From assembly GCF_003201875.1 (NCBI RefSeq), contig NZ_QJKD01000012.1, forward strand, positions 64,001-128,000: a stretch of 64,000 nucleotides of DNA, given 5' to 3'. Position numbers and translations under genes: made by a program. The notes under the pieces were generated by a model. The model was not told where the DNA came from, ran no database searches, and saw nothing but the letters and a program-made list of their open reading frames with translations. The stretch comes from Hungatella effluvii. GTDB lineage: Bacteria; Bacillota; Clostridia; Lachnospirales; Lachnospiraceae. This document shows, in pieces, positions 51,970-60,300 of this stretch (the stretch's first letter is position 1; each line of letters begins with the position of its first letter).

Positions 51970-53154
51970 ATGTCAAAAGGAAGATTTGGACAGCACGGCG
52001 GACAATTTATCCCCGAAACGCTGATGAACGCAGTAAATGAGCTGGAAACAGCCTACGAAAAATATATCCATGACGAGGCGTTTCTCGCCGAACTCGACGA
52101 GTTAAACCGCACCTATACGGGAAGGCCCTCTCTCCTCTACTATGCGGGAAAGATGACAGAAGATCTGGGCGGTGCGAAGATCTATTTGAAGAGAGAGGAT
52201 TTAAACCATACCGGCTCCCACAAGATCAATAACGCGCTGGGGCAGGCGCTTCTGGCCAAGAAGATGGGCAAGACCCGCGTCATCGCCGAGACCGGCGCAG
52301 GTCAGCACGGCGTTGCAACCGCTACCGCCGCCGCGCTCCTGGGGCTGGAGTGTGAGGTCTACATGGGAAAGGAAGACACCGACCGCCAGGCCTTAAACGT
52401 ATTCCGCATGGAGCTTCTGGGCGCCAGGGTCCATCCCGTCACCAGCGGCACGCAGACCTTAAAGGATGCCGTCAACGAAACGCTGCGTGAATGGACGAAC
52501 CGCGTGGAGGACACCCACTATGTGCTGGGTTCCGTCATGGGGCCTCATCCGTTCCCCACGATCGTCCGTGATTTTCAGAGCATTATCGGCAAGGAAGTAA
52601 AATCCCAGCTCATGGAAGCAGAAGGAAAGCTTCCGGACATGCTGATCGCCTGCGTCGGCGGCGGCAGCAATGCCATGGGGCTCTTCTACGACTTCATTGA
52701 CGAGCCGGGTGTTGCGCTGGTGGGATGCGAAGCCGCCGGACACGGTGTCGATACGGATAAGAATGCCGCCACCATCGCCACCGGCAGCCTGGGAATCTTC
52801 CACGGCATGAAATCCTATTTCTGTCAGGATGAATACGGCCAGATCGCTCCGGTCTACTCCATCTCCGCAGGGCTGGATTATCCGGGAATCGGACCGGAAC
52901 ACGCTTCTCTGCACGACACCGGCCGGGCTCAGTACGTTCCCGTCACCGACGATGAGGCAGTAGATGCATTCGAGTACTTATCCCGGATGGAGGGAATTAT
53001 CCCGGCCATCGAAAGCGCCCACGCGGTAGCTTACGCAAGAAAAATCGCTCCGGCAATGGGAAAAGATCAGGTAATCGTCATTAATCTCTCCGGCCGCGGA
53101 GATAAGGATGTGGCGGCAATCGCCAGATATAAGGGGGTAGAAATCTATGAGTAG
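51970..53154 (+). CDS. trpB: Tryptophan synthase beta chain
   Basis: PLP-dependent beta subunit of 394 residues that joins indole and serine. The PLP lysine is Lys85 in HTGSHKINNALG; GRPSLLYYA, GAGQHGVATATAAALLG and CVGGGSNAMGLF follow as in classical TrpB1. AAGGAG precedes the ATG at 51970. The gene overlaps trpA by 8 bases, so the two subunits are translated together. This is the trpA-linked form, not the stand-alone TrpB2. Confidence 0.97.
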   Translation: MSKGRFGQHGGQFIPETLMNAVNELETAYEKYIHDEAFLAELDELNRTYTGRPSLLYYAGKMTEDLGGAKIYLKREDLNHTGSHKINNALGQALLAKKMGKTRVIAETGAGQHGVATATAAALLGLECEVYMGKEDTDRQALNVFRMELLGARVHPVTSGTQTLKDAVNETLREWTNRVEDTHYVLGSVMGPHPFPTIVRDFQSIIGKEVKSQLMEAEGKLPDMLIACVGGGSNAMGLFYDFIDEPGVALVGCEAAGHGVDTDKNAATIATGSLGIFHGMKSYFCQDEYGQIAPVYSISAGLDYPGIGPEHASLHDTGRAQYVPVTDDEAVDAFEYLSRMEGIIPAIESAHAVAYARKIAPAMGKDQVIVINLSGRGDKDVAAIARYKGVEIYE

Positions 53155-53917
53155 AGTAAAAGACGCATTTGCAGATGGTAAGGCATTTATCCCGTTTGTC
53201 ACTGCCGGAGACCCGGAGCTTGCTGTCACGGAAGAGCTGATTGTTGCCATGGCCGGCGCCGGCGCCGATCTAATAGAAATCGGTATCCCGTTCTCCGACC
53301 CGGTGGCAGAGGGAATCGTCATACAGGAGGCGGACATACGGGCACTGGCTTCCGGTACCACCACCGATAAGATTTTCGATATGGTGAAGCGGATCCGTGA
53401 GAAGACAGATGTACCGCTGGCATTTATGACCTATATCAATCCGATCTTCGTCTACGGAAGTGAGAAATTCATCCGCACCGCGGCAGAAACCGGCGTCGAC
53501 GCGCTGATCGTCCCGGATATGCCTTACGAGGAGAAGGGCGAGCTGCTCCCGCTCTGCCATCAGTACGGCTTAGAACTGATCTCCCTCATTGCCCCCACAT
53601 CGAAGGAGAGAATCCGCGCCATTGCGAAGGAGGCCGAGGGCTTCGTCTACTGTGTCTCCTCCATGGGTGTTACCGGGGTCAGAACGGAGATCACTACCAA
53701 CATCGGAGAGATGGTTTCCTTGGTAAAAGAGGCGCAGCCCATCCCATGTGCCATCGGCTTCGGAATCTCCACGCCGGAGCAGGCCAGGAAGATGAGTGAA
53801 CACGCCGACGGCGTCATCGTCGGAAGCGCAATCGTCCGGATGGTGGCGAAATATGGAAAAGACTGCGTTGGTCCGGTGTGCGAGTACGTCAGGGAAATGA
53901 AAGCAGCAATTTTATAA
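53147..53917 (+). CDS. trpA: Tryptophan synthase alpha chain
   Basis: TIM-barrel alpha subunit of 256 residues that cleaves indole-3-glycerol phosphate. The catalytic Glu is Glu44 in LIEIGIPFSDP. At the place of the second catalytic residue, Asp60 of E. coli, there is Glu55 in DPVAEG, a conservative change. VSSMGVTGVRTEI and IGFGISTPEQA are family motifs. GGGGG precedes the ATG, inside the end of trpB. It is the last gene of the trp operon and is followed by a strong terminator. Confidence 0.95.
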   Translation: MSRVKDAFADGKAFIPFVTAGDPELAVTEELIVAMAGAGADLIEIGIPFSDPVAEGIVIQEADIRALASGTTTDKIFDMVKRIREKTDVPLAFMTYINPIFVYGSEKFIRTAAETGVDALIVPDMPYEEKGELLPLCHQYGLELISLIAPTSKERIRAIAKEAEGFVYCVSSMGVTGVRTEITTNIGEMVSLVKEAQPIPCAIGFGISTPEQARKMSEHADGVIVGSAIVRMVAKYGKDCVGPVCEYVREMKAAIL

Positions 53918-53947
53918 AAATTTGTTTCTCCCAAAAAGCCTTATACA

Positions 53948-53994
53948 AACCAGGAAAGCGGCTTCTAACTATAGTCGCTTTCCTGGTTCTTTTT
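53948..53994. terminator. Terminator of the trp operon
   Basis: A perfect 13-bp stem AACCAGGAAAGCG (53948-53960 with 53976-53988) is followed by CTTTTT on the plus strand. An A-rich stretch before it lets it also serve the convergent Rpn gene. Confidence 0.88.
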
Positions 53995-54018
53995 ATAAAT
54001 TTCTCTTAATTCCTGATT

Positions 54019-55005
54019 TTAGGGATTTTTACCTGTTTTGTTTCTGTTTAATAGAATTCCGGCAATTTCTAAATCCGTTTTCCCGACCTTCTCTGCCAGC
54101 AGATTCAAAACGTTTTTTACGTAAGGTTCCTCCGTATTCAGCATGTCCGCAATTGATCGGGGATCAAGCCCTTTAGCGGCCATATTACGGATAACCATTA
54201 CTTTTTCCGCCTCTCTTCCTTCTTCTCTTCCTTCTTCTCTTCCTTCTTCTCTTCCTTCTTCTCTTCCCGCTTTCTTAGCGCCTTCCCGAGCAATCGCCAG
54301 TTGTTTCTGCTCATCATATTCATATAGAATCAAATTACATACCTCCGCTCTGTTCTTTTTCAGAATGTCTGCAAGTATCCCCTCATTGATACAGGAATTA
54401 ACCGCCAGCTCTACCGCTTCATTAAGAGCCATGCCTCTCCTTTCATTTTCCCTGATACGGTTCACAAACACCGCATAATCTTTCAGACGTTTGCAGCGGT
54501 CCATCAGCTCCTTATTATGGCCATAATTAATATTAATCATAGTCGCTCTGCATTCCAGGCAGCCATTTTCCTCCGGATTCTGGCACAAAAATGCGTCCGA
54601 AAGCCTGAGTTCCACCCGGTCCGGTTCCTCTTTTGTCCCATTGTAAAAGACAATATACTGCGGCATCGGAAGGCGGATCAGCTTTTCTCCATAGATGTCC
54701 AGTCCGTTCCTATCAATATATTCCCGGTAGGTGTCTGCAAAATAATTCAGCCCCCGGACAGGCATATTAGGATTAATACTGCTTTGATGCTCATATAAGT
54801 TAAGTACATCCGATACCAGAAAAGATATATCATTTTTCATACCCAGATAAATCGCGTCTACCAGTGTGGTAATGATAAGATCATCCGGATTCGTATACTG
54901 TCTGCCGCTTACAGCGTTATACAAATCCAGCAGATCCTCTTTCTCCTGAAAGGCCAGCCGGAACAATCTGTCTTTATAGTTTCTGTTTATGTTGGTCTGC
55001 TGCAT
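54019..55005 (-). CDS. Rpn-family recombination-promoting nuclease/putative transposase
   Basis: Protein of 328 residues from the Rpn/PD-(D/E)XK nuclease family (often called putative transposase). Asp59 in KNDISFLV and Glu72-x-Gln74 in LYEHQSS form the likely active site; MPQYIVFYNG is also typical. After residue 245 an acidic-basic tract of GREE repeats (about 247-265) links to a C-terminal RSIADMLNTEEPYV helix-turn-helix-like region. GGAGG precedes the ATG. Members promote RecA-independent recombination in E. coli; a defence or mobility role in Firmicutes is unproven. It neighbours two palindromic repeat elements. Confidence 0.88.
   Translation of the reverse strand: MQQTNINRNYKDRLFRLAFQEKEDLLDLYNAVSGRQYTNPDDLIITTLVDAIYLGMKNDISFLVSDVLNLYEHQSSINPNMPVRGLNYFADTYREYIDRNGLDIYGEKLIRLPMPQYIVFYNGTKEEPDRVELRLSDAFLCQNPEENGCLECRATMININYGHNKELMDRCKRLKDYAVFVNRIRENERRGMALNEAVELAVNSCINEGILADILKKNRAEVCNLILYEYDEQKQLAIAREGAKKAGREEGREEGREEGREEGREAEKVMVIRNMAAKGLDPRSIADMLNTEEPYVKNVLNLLAEKVGKTDLEIAGILLNRNKTGKNP
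54212..54267 (-). repeat. In-frame 12-bp tandem repeat within the Rpn gene
   Basis: Four exact 12-base copies (GGAAGAGAAGAA on the coding strand) fill 54220-54267, with a partial fifth at 54212-54219. They encode Gly-Arg-Glu-Glu units. Changes in copy number would keep the frame and alter linker length. Confidence 0.9.
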
Positions 55006-55112
55006 TTTCCTACCTCCATTATAAAGGATTCTATCTGTAGTTGCAATAAAAAAACATTGTTTTTATGTAAACCTAATTATTCGTCATAAGCAGACCTCCC
55101 CCCTGTAGTTTT

Positions 55113-55275
55113 GAGTACTCTCGGAAACTCCTTGTGCTCAGATTTGTGAGATGATTTTTCGTCAGATGTGCACAAATTTACGAGGCGTACACGGCGTGTA
55201 CGTTGAATAAATTTGTGTGCATATGGCGGAAAATCAGCCACAAAGATGGGCGCAAGGGAGTTTCCGAGAGTGCTC
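55113..55275. repeat. 161-bp imperfect palindrome, copy 1
   Basis: The sequence can fold on itself over its whole length, centred at 55194 (CGTACAC at 55186-55192 with GTGTACG at 55196-55202). Its ends are AGTACT (55114) and AGTGCT (to 55274), spanning 161 bases. CGTCAGATGTGC lies 46 bases from the left end. The element at 59440-59600 has the same length, ends and inner motif. The gap 55276-55466 contains only a small TCAGCCG/CGGCTGA hairpin. Confidence 0.75.
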
Positions 55276-55466
55276 TTATTAGAATACTTGAGAAATTGTG
55301 GCTGAAACGCCAGGACGATTCTCCATGGTGAAACAACATAAAGAACCGAATGAAACTCAGCCGCTGTGATCCGGCTGAAAAAGGAAACAGATCATTGTTT
55401 CGTTCCTTTATTATACCTCGTATAAGATAAAATACAAGACTCCATTCTGGTAATACAAATCCTTTT

Positions 55467-55757
55467 GTTACAATTCACGGCTCCTTTGTCCGCCCCCGCT
55501 GTTCGGTCTGCTTTGGCGGTTCGCACTCCGGTTCCAGTTCCGGTTTCGGGCATAAGCGGTTCTAAACGTGCAGTATTTTTCTAAAAACCAGAGAAAATGC
55601 CCAAACTCGCTGCGCTCAAACAGGTGGGTATTTCCCCTGAACGAAAAATTCTGCGCGTTAAGAACCGCTAATGTCCTGCAAAGTCACAGGAACCGGAGTG
55701 CGAACCGCCAAAGCAGACCGAACAGCGGGGGCGGACAAAGGAGCCGTAAATTGTAAC
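55467..55757. mobile_element. 291-bp MITE-like element with 8-bp target duplication
   Basis: Terminal inverted repeats of about 69 bases (55467-55535 and 55689-55757) start GTTACAA and differ at one position. The 8-mer ATCCTTTT directly flanks both sides (55459-55466 and 55758-55765), as expected for a target-site duplication. The inner 150 bases continue an imperfect palindrome with a loop rich in CTCGCTGCGCTC. It has no transposase gene, so it needs one in trans. Confidence 0.85.
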
Positions 55758-55860
55758 ATCCTTTTAGAAAATATTAAGAAAATTATGCTCTGTTTTTTCC
55801 TTTCAATCTGTTATTCTCATATTACAGACAAACGGAAAAACCAGGAAAGGGGGATTTACC

Positions 55861-56328
55861 ATGAAGCGCACCGCACTCTTTACAATACTTATCATATTCT
55901 GTCTCTCAATAACCGCCTGTGCCACTGATCCAAATCATTTAATCGATGCTCAAACCAGCATCTTCCATTCACTGAATGTCACACATACAGACCGCTCCAT
56001 CGTCGTAAAGGCTGACGCCTACTTAAACATTACCGACGCCGATTTCTTAATAATTGATGTCTCTGAAGAAGAGACTGTTTCCCTCACCTACACACTGACC
56101 AGAAATAAAGGGGACATTACACTCTCTTACCGCACACCGGATGACAGCACGGTTCTCCTCGCGGATACGGAAGACAAGACATATGGGGAGGAGACAATCA
56201 CTTTACAGCCGGGGATCACCACATTTTTCCTTGCGGGCACGGACGCTGCCTTTCAAGTGTCCTTCTCGGTCAAGGATATCGATATCTCAAAGGTTAAGTC
56301 CATCAATGACACTGCTCCCGAATTGTAG
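55861..56328 (+). CDS. Hypothetical lipoprotein
   Basis: Predicted lipoprotein of 155 residues. The signal peptide (residues 1-20) ends in SITAC with Cys20. The mature part is mainly beta-strand-like with repeating polar-hydrophobic patterns (VVKADAYLNITDADFLIIDV, VSLTYTLTRNKG) and ends in an acidic tail. I recognise no domain. GGGGG precedes the ATG by 8 bases. It is isolated between the MITE-like element, which supplies its upstream sequence, and the convergent YesN-type gene. Function unknown. Confidence 0.72.
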   Translation: MKRTALFTILIIFCLSITACATDPNHLIDAQTSIFHSLNVTHTDRSIVVKADAYLNITDADFLIIDVSEEETVSLTYTLTRNKGDITLSYRTPDDSTVLLADTEDKTYGEETITLQPGITTFFLAGTDAAFQVSFSVKDIDISKVKSINDTAPEL

Positions 56329-56348
56329 GGAGAGGACGGAAGAAAAAA

Positions 56349-56380
56349 GGAGAAAGCACCATTTTATGGGTTCTTTCTCC
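56349..56380. terminator. Bidirectional terminator after lipoprotein and regulator genes
   Basis: GGAGAAAG (56349-56356) pairs with CTTTCTCC (56373-56380), with A-rich and T-rich flanks on the two sides. It covers the last codons of the convergent response-regulator gene. Confidence 0.6.
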
Positions 56381-57620
56381 TCTTTTCTTTTGACATCGAA
56401 TGTCCCAGCTGCTTTTTATAGACACTGTAGAGATAATGCCAGTCGGAATATCCCACCAGCTCTGCAATCTCATAGATTTTCATGTCTGTGTTCATATACA
56501 GGCTTCTGGCCTTCTCCACTCGTAGCCTGGTGACATAGTCGATAAAATTGACGCCCATGACTTCCTTGAATATCCGGCTGAAATAATTCCGGCTGATTCC
56601 AACCTGATCCGCCACCGTCTGAAGCGACAAATCCTTATCCCCCAGATGGTCCCGGATATAATCCAGGGCTGCCCGCATCTCCTGTTTTAAACTGCCGGAA
56701 TCCGGACCACCGGCATAGAATATCCCCGTTTCACTTTCCCTTCCATTGTCCGCAGCCTCCGTGTATCCCTGACAGCAGTCAAACAGGCTGGCTGAACTGC
56801 GGCTGATGCCGATGGAAAACTCCAGTCCGTAATACCGCCTCAAAAAGTCTGCCGCTGTCCGGATCAGCGCTTCCAGCCGTTCATAAAACTCCTGTCTTCC
56901 ATCTTCCCGTGCCTCCCAGACAATCCACACGTACTCATCAAACTTATTGCATAGAAACTGGCAGTCCTTTACGGAATCCAGCGCCTCGGACATGACATTG
57001 CAGACAGAAGCACGAAGCAGGGAAACGTCATTTTCAAAGATTTCCGCCATGCTTTTCCGGTACCGGATCAGCCGGAATACCACAACTGCATTTTTTCCCA
57101 CCGGCTCCGGCAGTCCAAACGCGGCGGCCCGCTCTTCAAACCAGGTTCTTCCGATTCCAGCCGCGCTTATAAGATCCCGAAAAAACTGTTCTCTGTCTCT
57201 GGAAAGCCTCTTTCTGTCAGATTCCGCTATCCTGCTGCTGCTCTTTTCCCGCTGTTTCTGCAGCGCCTTTTTGACCACCTCGATGATATCCGGCGGAAGC
57301 ATGGCAGGCTTGAACAAATAGTCAAACGTGCCGAGCTTCATGGCCTGTCTCACAAGATCAAACTCATTATAGCTGCTCAAAATGATGACCTCCATGGAAA
57401 GGCCTCGTCTTCGCACCTCCGCCAGCAGCTCCAGGCCGTTCATACCAGGCATTTTGATATCCGTCATCAAAAGGTCAATTTCTTCCCTCTCTAGGATTCC
57501 CAGCGCCTCTGAGGCTCCTCTGGCACTGAAGACTTCTATGCCGCTCCACTCGGCCCGCAGAATATCTTCAATAGCCGTCCTGGAAAACATCTCGTCGTCA
57601 ACGATTAAAATCTTTTCCAT
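56364..57620 (-). CDS. YesN-type response regulator with AraC output
   Basis: Response regulator of 418 residues. The receiver domain (1-120) has Asp8-Asp9 and the phosphorylation site Asp54 in LMTDIKMPG. A middle region of about 190 residues is followed by an AraC double helix-turn-helix (about 315-410; LQTVADQVGISRNYFSRIFKEVMG). Its start overlaps the upstream kinase gene by 23 bases, so the two form a pair. It probably activates the ABC/GH35 genes upstream on the same strand. The gene end lies inside a terminator hairpin. Confidence 0.93.
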   Translation of the reverse strand: MEKILIVDDEMFSRTAIEDILRAEWSGIEVFSARGASEALGILEREEIDLLMTDIKMPGMNGLELLAEVRRRGLSMEVIILSSYNEFDLVRQAMKLGTFDYLFKPAMLPPDIIEVVKKALQKQREKSSSRIAESDRKRLSRDREQFFRDLISAAGIGRTWFEERAAAFGLPEPVGKNAVVVFRLIRYRKSMAEIFENDVSLLRASVCNVMSEALDSVKDCQFLCNKFDEYVWIVWEAREDGRQEFYERLEALIRTAADFLRRYYGLEFSIGISRSSASLFDCCQGYTEAADNGRESETGIFYAGGPDSGSLKQEMRAALDYIRDHLGDKDLSLQTVADQVGISRNYFSRIFKEVMGVNFIDYVTRLRVEKARSLYMNTDMKIYEIAELVGYSDWHYLYSVYKKQLGHSMSKEKRRKNP

Positions 57621-59415
57621 CTGCCTCCTCCGCCTTTTCGCAAACCGGTATTTCCACCGTCACTGCAGTTCCTTCTCCTGGCTCACTTTCCAGTTCCACG
57701 CCGTAGCCATCTCCATAGTTCAGCCGGATTCTGTCCTGAATATTATGAAGCCCCACGCCGGTTAGTTTATCGAAGCCCTCATACAGAAAGCCCTGTCCAT
57801 TGTCCCGGATTTGAAACTGTACCCGGTCTCCCATAAGCCTTCCGGTTATCAGGATCCGGTTATCGATATTGTCCTCGCCAAAGCCGTGCTGCATGGCGTT
57901 TTCCACCACCGGCTGAAGCAGCATCTTTAAGACCAGACAATTCTCCAGCTTCGGATCGATGTCAAACTTCATATGAACGCTGCTGCAGCACCGCCCTTCC
58001 TGGATGCAGACGTAATTTTTGATGAAATTTATTTCCTCTGAGATGCGAACGGGCACATCGATCTTTTTGCAGCTGTATTCCAGCATATTAACCAGGGCTA
58101 CTACCATCCGCGCGATCTCCTCATTCCCCGCCCGCACCGCCATCCACTTCACGGTATTCAAGGTATTATATAGAAAATGGGAATTGATCTGGGAATTGAG
58201 GGCCGTCTGCTCCATGTTAAGCCGTTCTCTCTCTTTTTCTATGTTTTCACGCATCAGCTTATCCACCTCGGACACCATGGTGTTAAAGCTTAAGGCCAGC
58301 TCGGATAAGTCTTTATCCTTCGGTGTCTCCACCTTTGTGGAAAAATCGCCGCGGCTGACGCGGCTCATACTCCTTATGAGGCTGGTGACCGGTTTTACAA
58401 TGCCGGCCGAAAGGCTTGAGGCGAGAAGAGCCGCGGACACCATACAGGCACCGACCACGGCCGCCCATACCTTACGGAATCGGTCCAGCTCCTGCTTAAG
58501 CATTCGTCCGCTGTTGATCTGAATAATCGAGAATCCGCTGTTTCCTACGCGGCGTTTGCGAATCGTGCCGCTGTCTCTTCCATAGTCCAGATGAATAAAA
58601 AAGTTTCCGTCCTCCTCCGCGCCTCCGTCAACAGCAGAAAGAATCTGCGCCAGACTATACGTCCCCAGAGAAACGTCTGCTGCAGAAAGTCCCGCCATGG
58701 ACTCCTTCGGCGCAAAGATTACCCGCCCCTCTTCGTCCACGACAAACGCCATATCGCTGTCGTCCATCTCCATGCAGTCCATGGCCGCCCTGATCTTTTC
58801 ATAGCTCAAATCAATCTGTACCAGCCCAATGACGCTGTTTCCCGTATAGCGGTTTAAATACGTTACGATACTGACCACCAGGGGATCCGCCGCTCCGGAG
58901 TTCAAGTATTTGTAAGCGGCCGGATGCGTCGGTACGATAATACTTCCGCCTGGCTGGTCTTCCCGAATCTCTGTCCAGTCATTTTCGGCAAATTCACGTT
59001 TATTCCAGCCCACATTAGACGAATAAGCGCCTCCATCAAACGCCAGCAGATAGATATGATCGATGGAATTATTGGCGATCCGGATGTTCGACAGTGTGCC
59101 GTTTATATTGCGCATCAGGTTTAAGCGCTCATAGGCATTCATCTCTGTGTAGCCGGAGAACAGGTCCGAGGTGACGGAAAGTCCCAGAACCTGGTTCAGC
59201 ACCACCTCGCTCTGCTTGATGATATCCTGCATCTTCGCCTCCATCAGCCTCAAGGTATTCTCCTGGTACATCCAGGTCTTATCCTGGTAGAAGTCCCTCA
59301 CATTCCTGTAGTAAACTACCGCCAGTATCAGCCCCGGAATCAGCGACATCAATACCATGGCAAGTGTAAATCTCACCTTCAGTGAACTCCGGTTCCCCTT
59401 TTCCGTCTCCCTCAT
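57598..59415 (-). CDS. YesM-type sensor histidine kinase
   Basis: Membrane sensor kinase of 605 residues. Helix 1 spans about 14-37 and helix 2 about 317-338, bounding a large extracytoplasmic sensor (dCache-like), then HAMP (about 338-390), the His_kinase domain and an HATPase with QPVVENAMQHG, DNGQGF and GVGLHNI. The phospho-acceptor is His413 in NSQINSHFLYN, where the usual proline before the histidine is serine. GGAGGG precedes the ATG. It overlaps the response-regulator gene and follows the palindrome copy 2. Confidence 0.93.
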   Translation of the reverse strand: MRETEKGNRSSLKVRFTLAMVLMSLIPGLILAVVYYRNVRDFYQDKTWMYQENTLRLMEAKMQDIIKQSEVVLNQVLGLSVTSDLFSGYTEMNAYERLNLMRNINGTLSNIRIANNSIDHIYLLAFDGGAYSSNVGWNKREFAENDWTEIREDQPGGSIIVPTHPAAYKYLNSGAADPLVVSIVTYLNRYTGNSVIGLVQIDLSYEKIRAAMDCMEMDDSDMAFVVDEEGRVIFAPKESMAGLSAADVSLGTYSLAQILSAVDGGAEEDGNFFIHLDYGRDSGTIRKRRVGNSGFSIIQINSGRMLKQELDRFRKVWAAVVGACMVSAALLASSLSAGIVKPVTSLIRSMSRVSRGDFSTKVETPKDKDLSELALSFNTMVSEVDKLMRENIEKERERLNMEQTALNSQINSHFLYNTLNTVKWMAVRAGNEEIARMVVALVNMLEYSCKKIDVPVRISEEINFIKNYVCIQEGRCCSSVHMKFDIDPKLENCLVLKMLLQPVVENAMQHGFGEDNIDNRILITGRLMGDRVQFQIRDNGQGFLYEGFDKLTGVGLHNIQDRIRLNYGDGYGVELESEPGEGTAVTVEIPVCEKAEEADGKDFNR

Positions 59416-59437
59416 CCTTATCCCTCCGCTGTTAAAA

Positions 59438-59602
59438 CCAGTACTGTATTGCGTAAATAACTGTGATATAGTGCTTGATATCTGCGTCAGGTGTGCGTCC
59501 GCGAAGCGACGGCGTAGTGGACCCTACGGCTAGCTTCACGGGCGTGCTCCTGGCGTAGATAGCGAGTGCTATATCACAGGAATTTGCGCTATACAGTGCT
59601 GG
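59438..59602. repeat. 161-bp imperfect palindrome, copy 2
   Basis: Self-complementary sequence centred at 59520, with best pairing in CTGTGATATAG (59461-59471) and CTATATCACAG (59569-59579) and extending to CCAG/CTGG. Measured between AGTACT (59440) and AGTGCT (to 59600) it is 161 bases, as in copy 1, and has CGTCAGGTGTGC 45 bases in. The right arm codes for the end of the unknown protein gene. Confidence 0.75.
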
Positions 59603-60300
59603 CATATCCTTTCGTAAGTACGACATTCCGAAAGCTCCATACAGAGTACTTCCGGCTTCCTCCTGTACTCCTTCTCCATCAATGCCAGAACCTTATTATA
59701 ATCCCGTTCCCCGCCATATCTGTCCGATGTGGAGATTCCCACCAGTCTCCCCTTCCTCATCTCCAGAATGCAGTTAAAATACAACGCCCCGCCGTTCGTA
59801 ATCCACAACAGATATGCATGATCCCCGTCTTTATCCCCCAAAAGCCGTCTCAGCCGTTCAAAATACCAGCGTTCTTCTTTTTCCTTTCTCCGCACAACGG
59901 CCACTCCAGCCGTGCTCTCGAAGATACTATAGATTTCAGATACTGCCTCGTCAATATCCAGCTGATACAGCTCCGCTTTCTGGCTCTCTGCGAAGCACTG
60001 CCGCAGACCTTCCATCGTATAAATCCTGATTTCCATAATATCATAAAAATCCCGAAAAATCCGCTCCGTATTCAATTCTTCTCCTTCCATATACTGGGAA
60101 AGATCGAGGAACGGGCAGCCGGAATCACTCACACACACGGTGCCTGGCCCCCTGCTGCACTGAACCGCCCGGTACAAACCGGAAGCCAGCCTTCTGACGT
60201 GCAGGACCTGCCCCAGCTCGGATAATGGCCGCAGGATTTCCCCCAGATGCGTCCAGAGTTCCGGATCCAAATATTCCACTTTTAAACCACCGTCTATCAT
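59569..60300 (-). CDS. Protein of unknown function in the GH35/YesMN locus
   Basis: Soluble protein of 243 residues that I do not recognise. It has no signal peptide or membrane helix. A conserved-looking early part (LKVEYLDPELWTHLGEILRPLSELGQVL) and a Cys-containing SDSGCPFLDLSQ suggest a ligand-binding or sensor-like domain, perhaps of PocR type. Its ATG at 60300 overlaps the stop of the GH35-like gene in ATGA, with GGAGG upstream. The last dozen codons and the TAG stop lie in the arm of a palindromic repeat, so the C-terminus may have been changed by that insertion. Confidence 0.7.
   Translation of the reverse strand: MIDGGLKVEYLDPELWTHLGEILRPLSELGQVLHVRRLASGLYRAVQCSRGPGTVCVSDSGCPFLDLSQYMEGEELNTERIFRDFYDIMEIRIYTMEGLRQCFAESQKAELYQLDIDEAVSEIYSIFESTAGVAVVRRKEKEERWYFERLRRLLGDKDGDHAYLLWITNGGALYFNCILEMRKGRLVGISTSDRYGGERDYNKVLALMEKEYRRKPEVLCMELSECRTYERICQHCIAQIPVI

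Noticed and set aside
54212..54267. Short repeats that could suggest a CRISPR array
   Set aside because: They are contiguous 12-bp in-frame units without spacers, encoding Gly-Arg-Glu-Glu.
55568..55756. 62-codon open frame inside the MITE-like element
   Set aside because: It lies in the palindrome arms; its coding look comes from the repeat structure, and there is no ribosome binding site.
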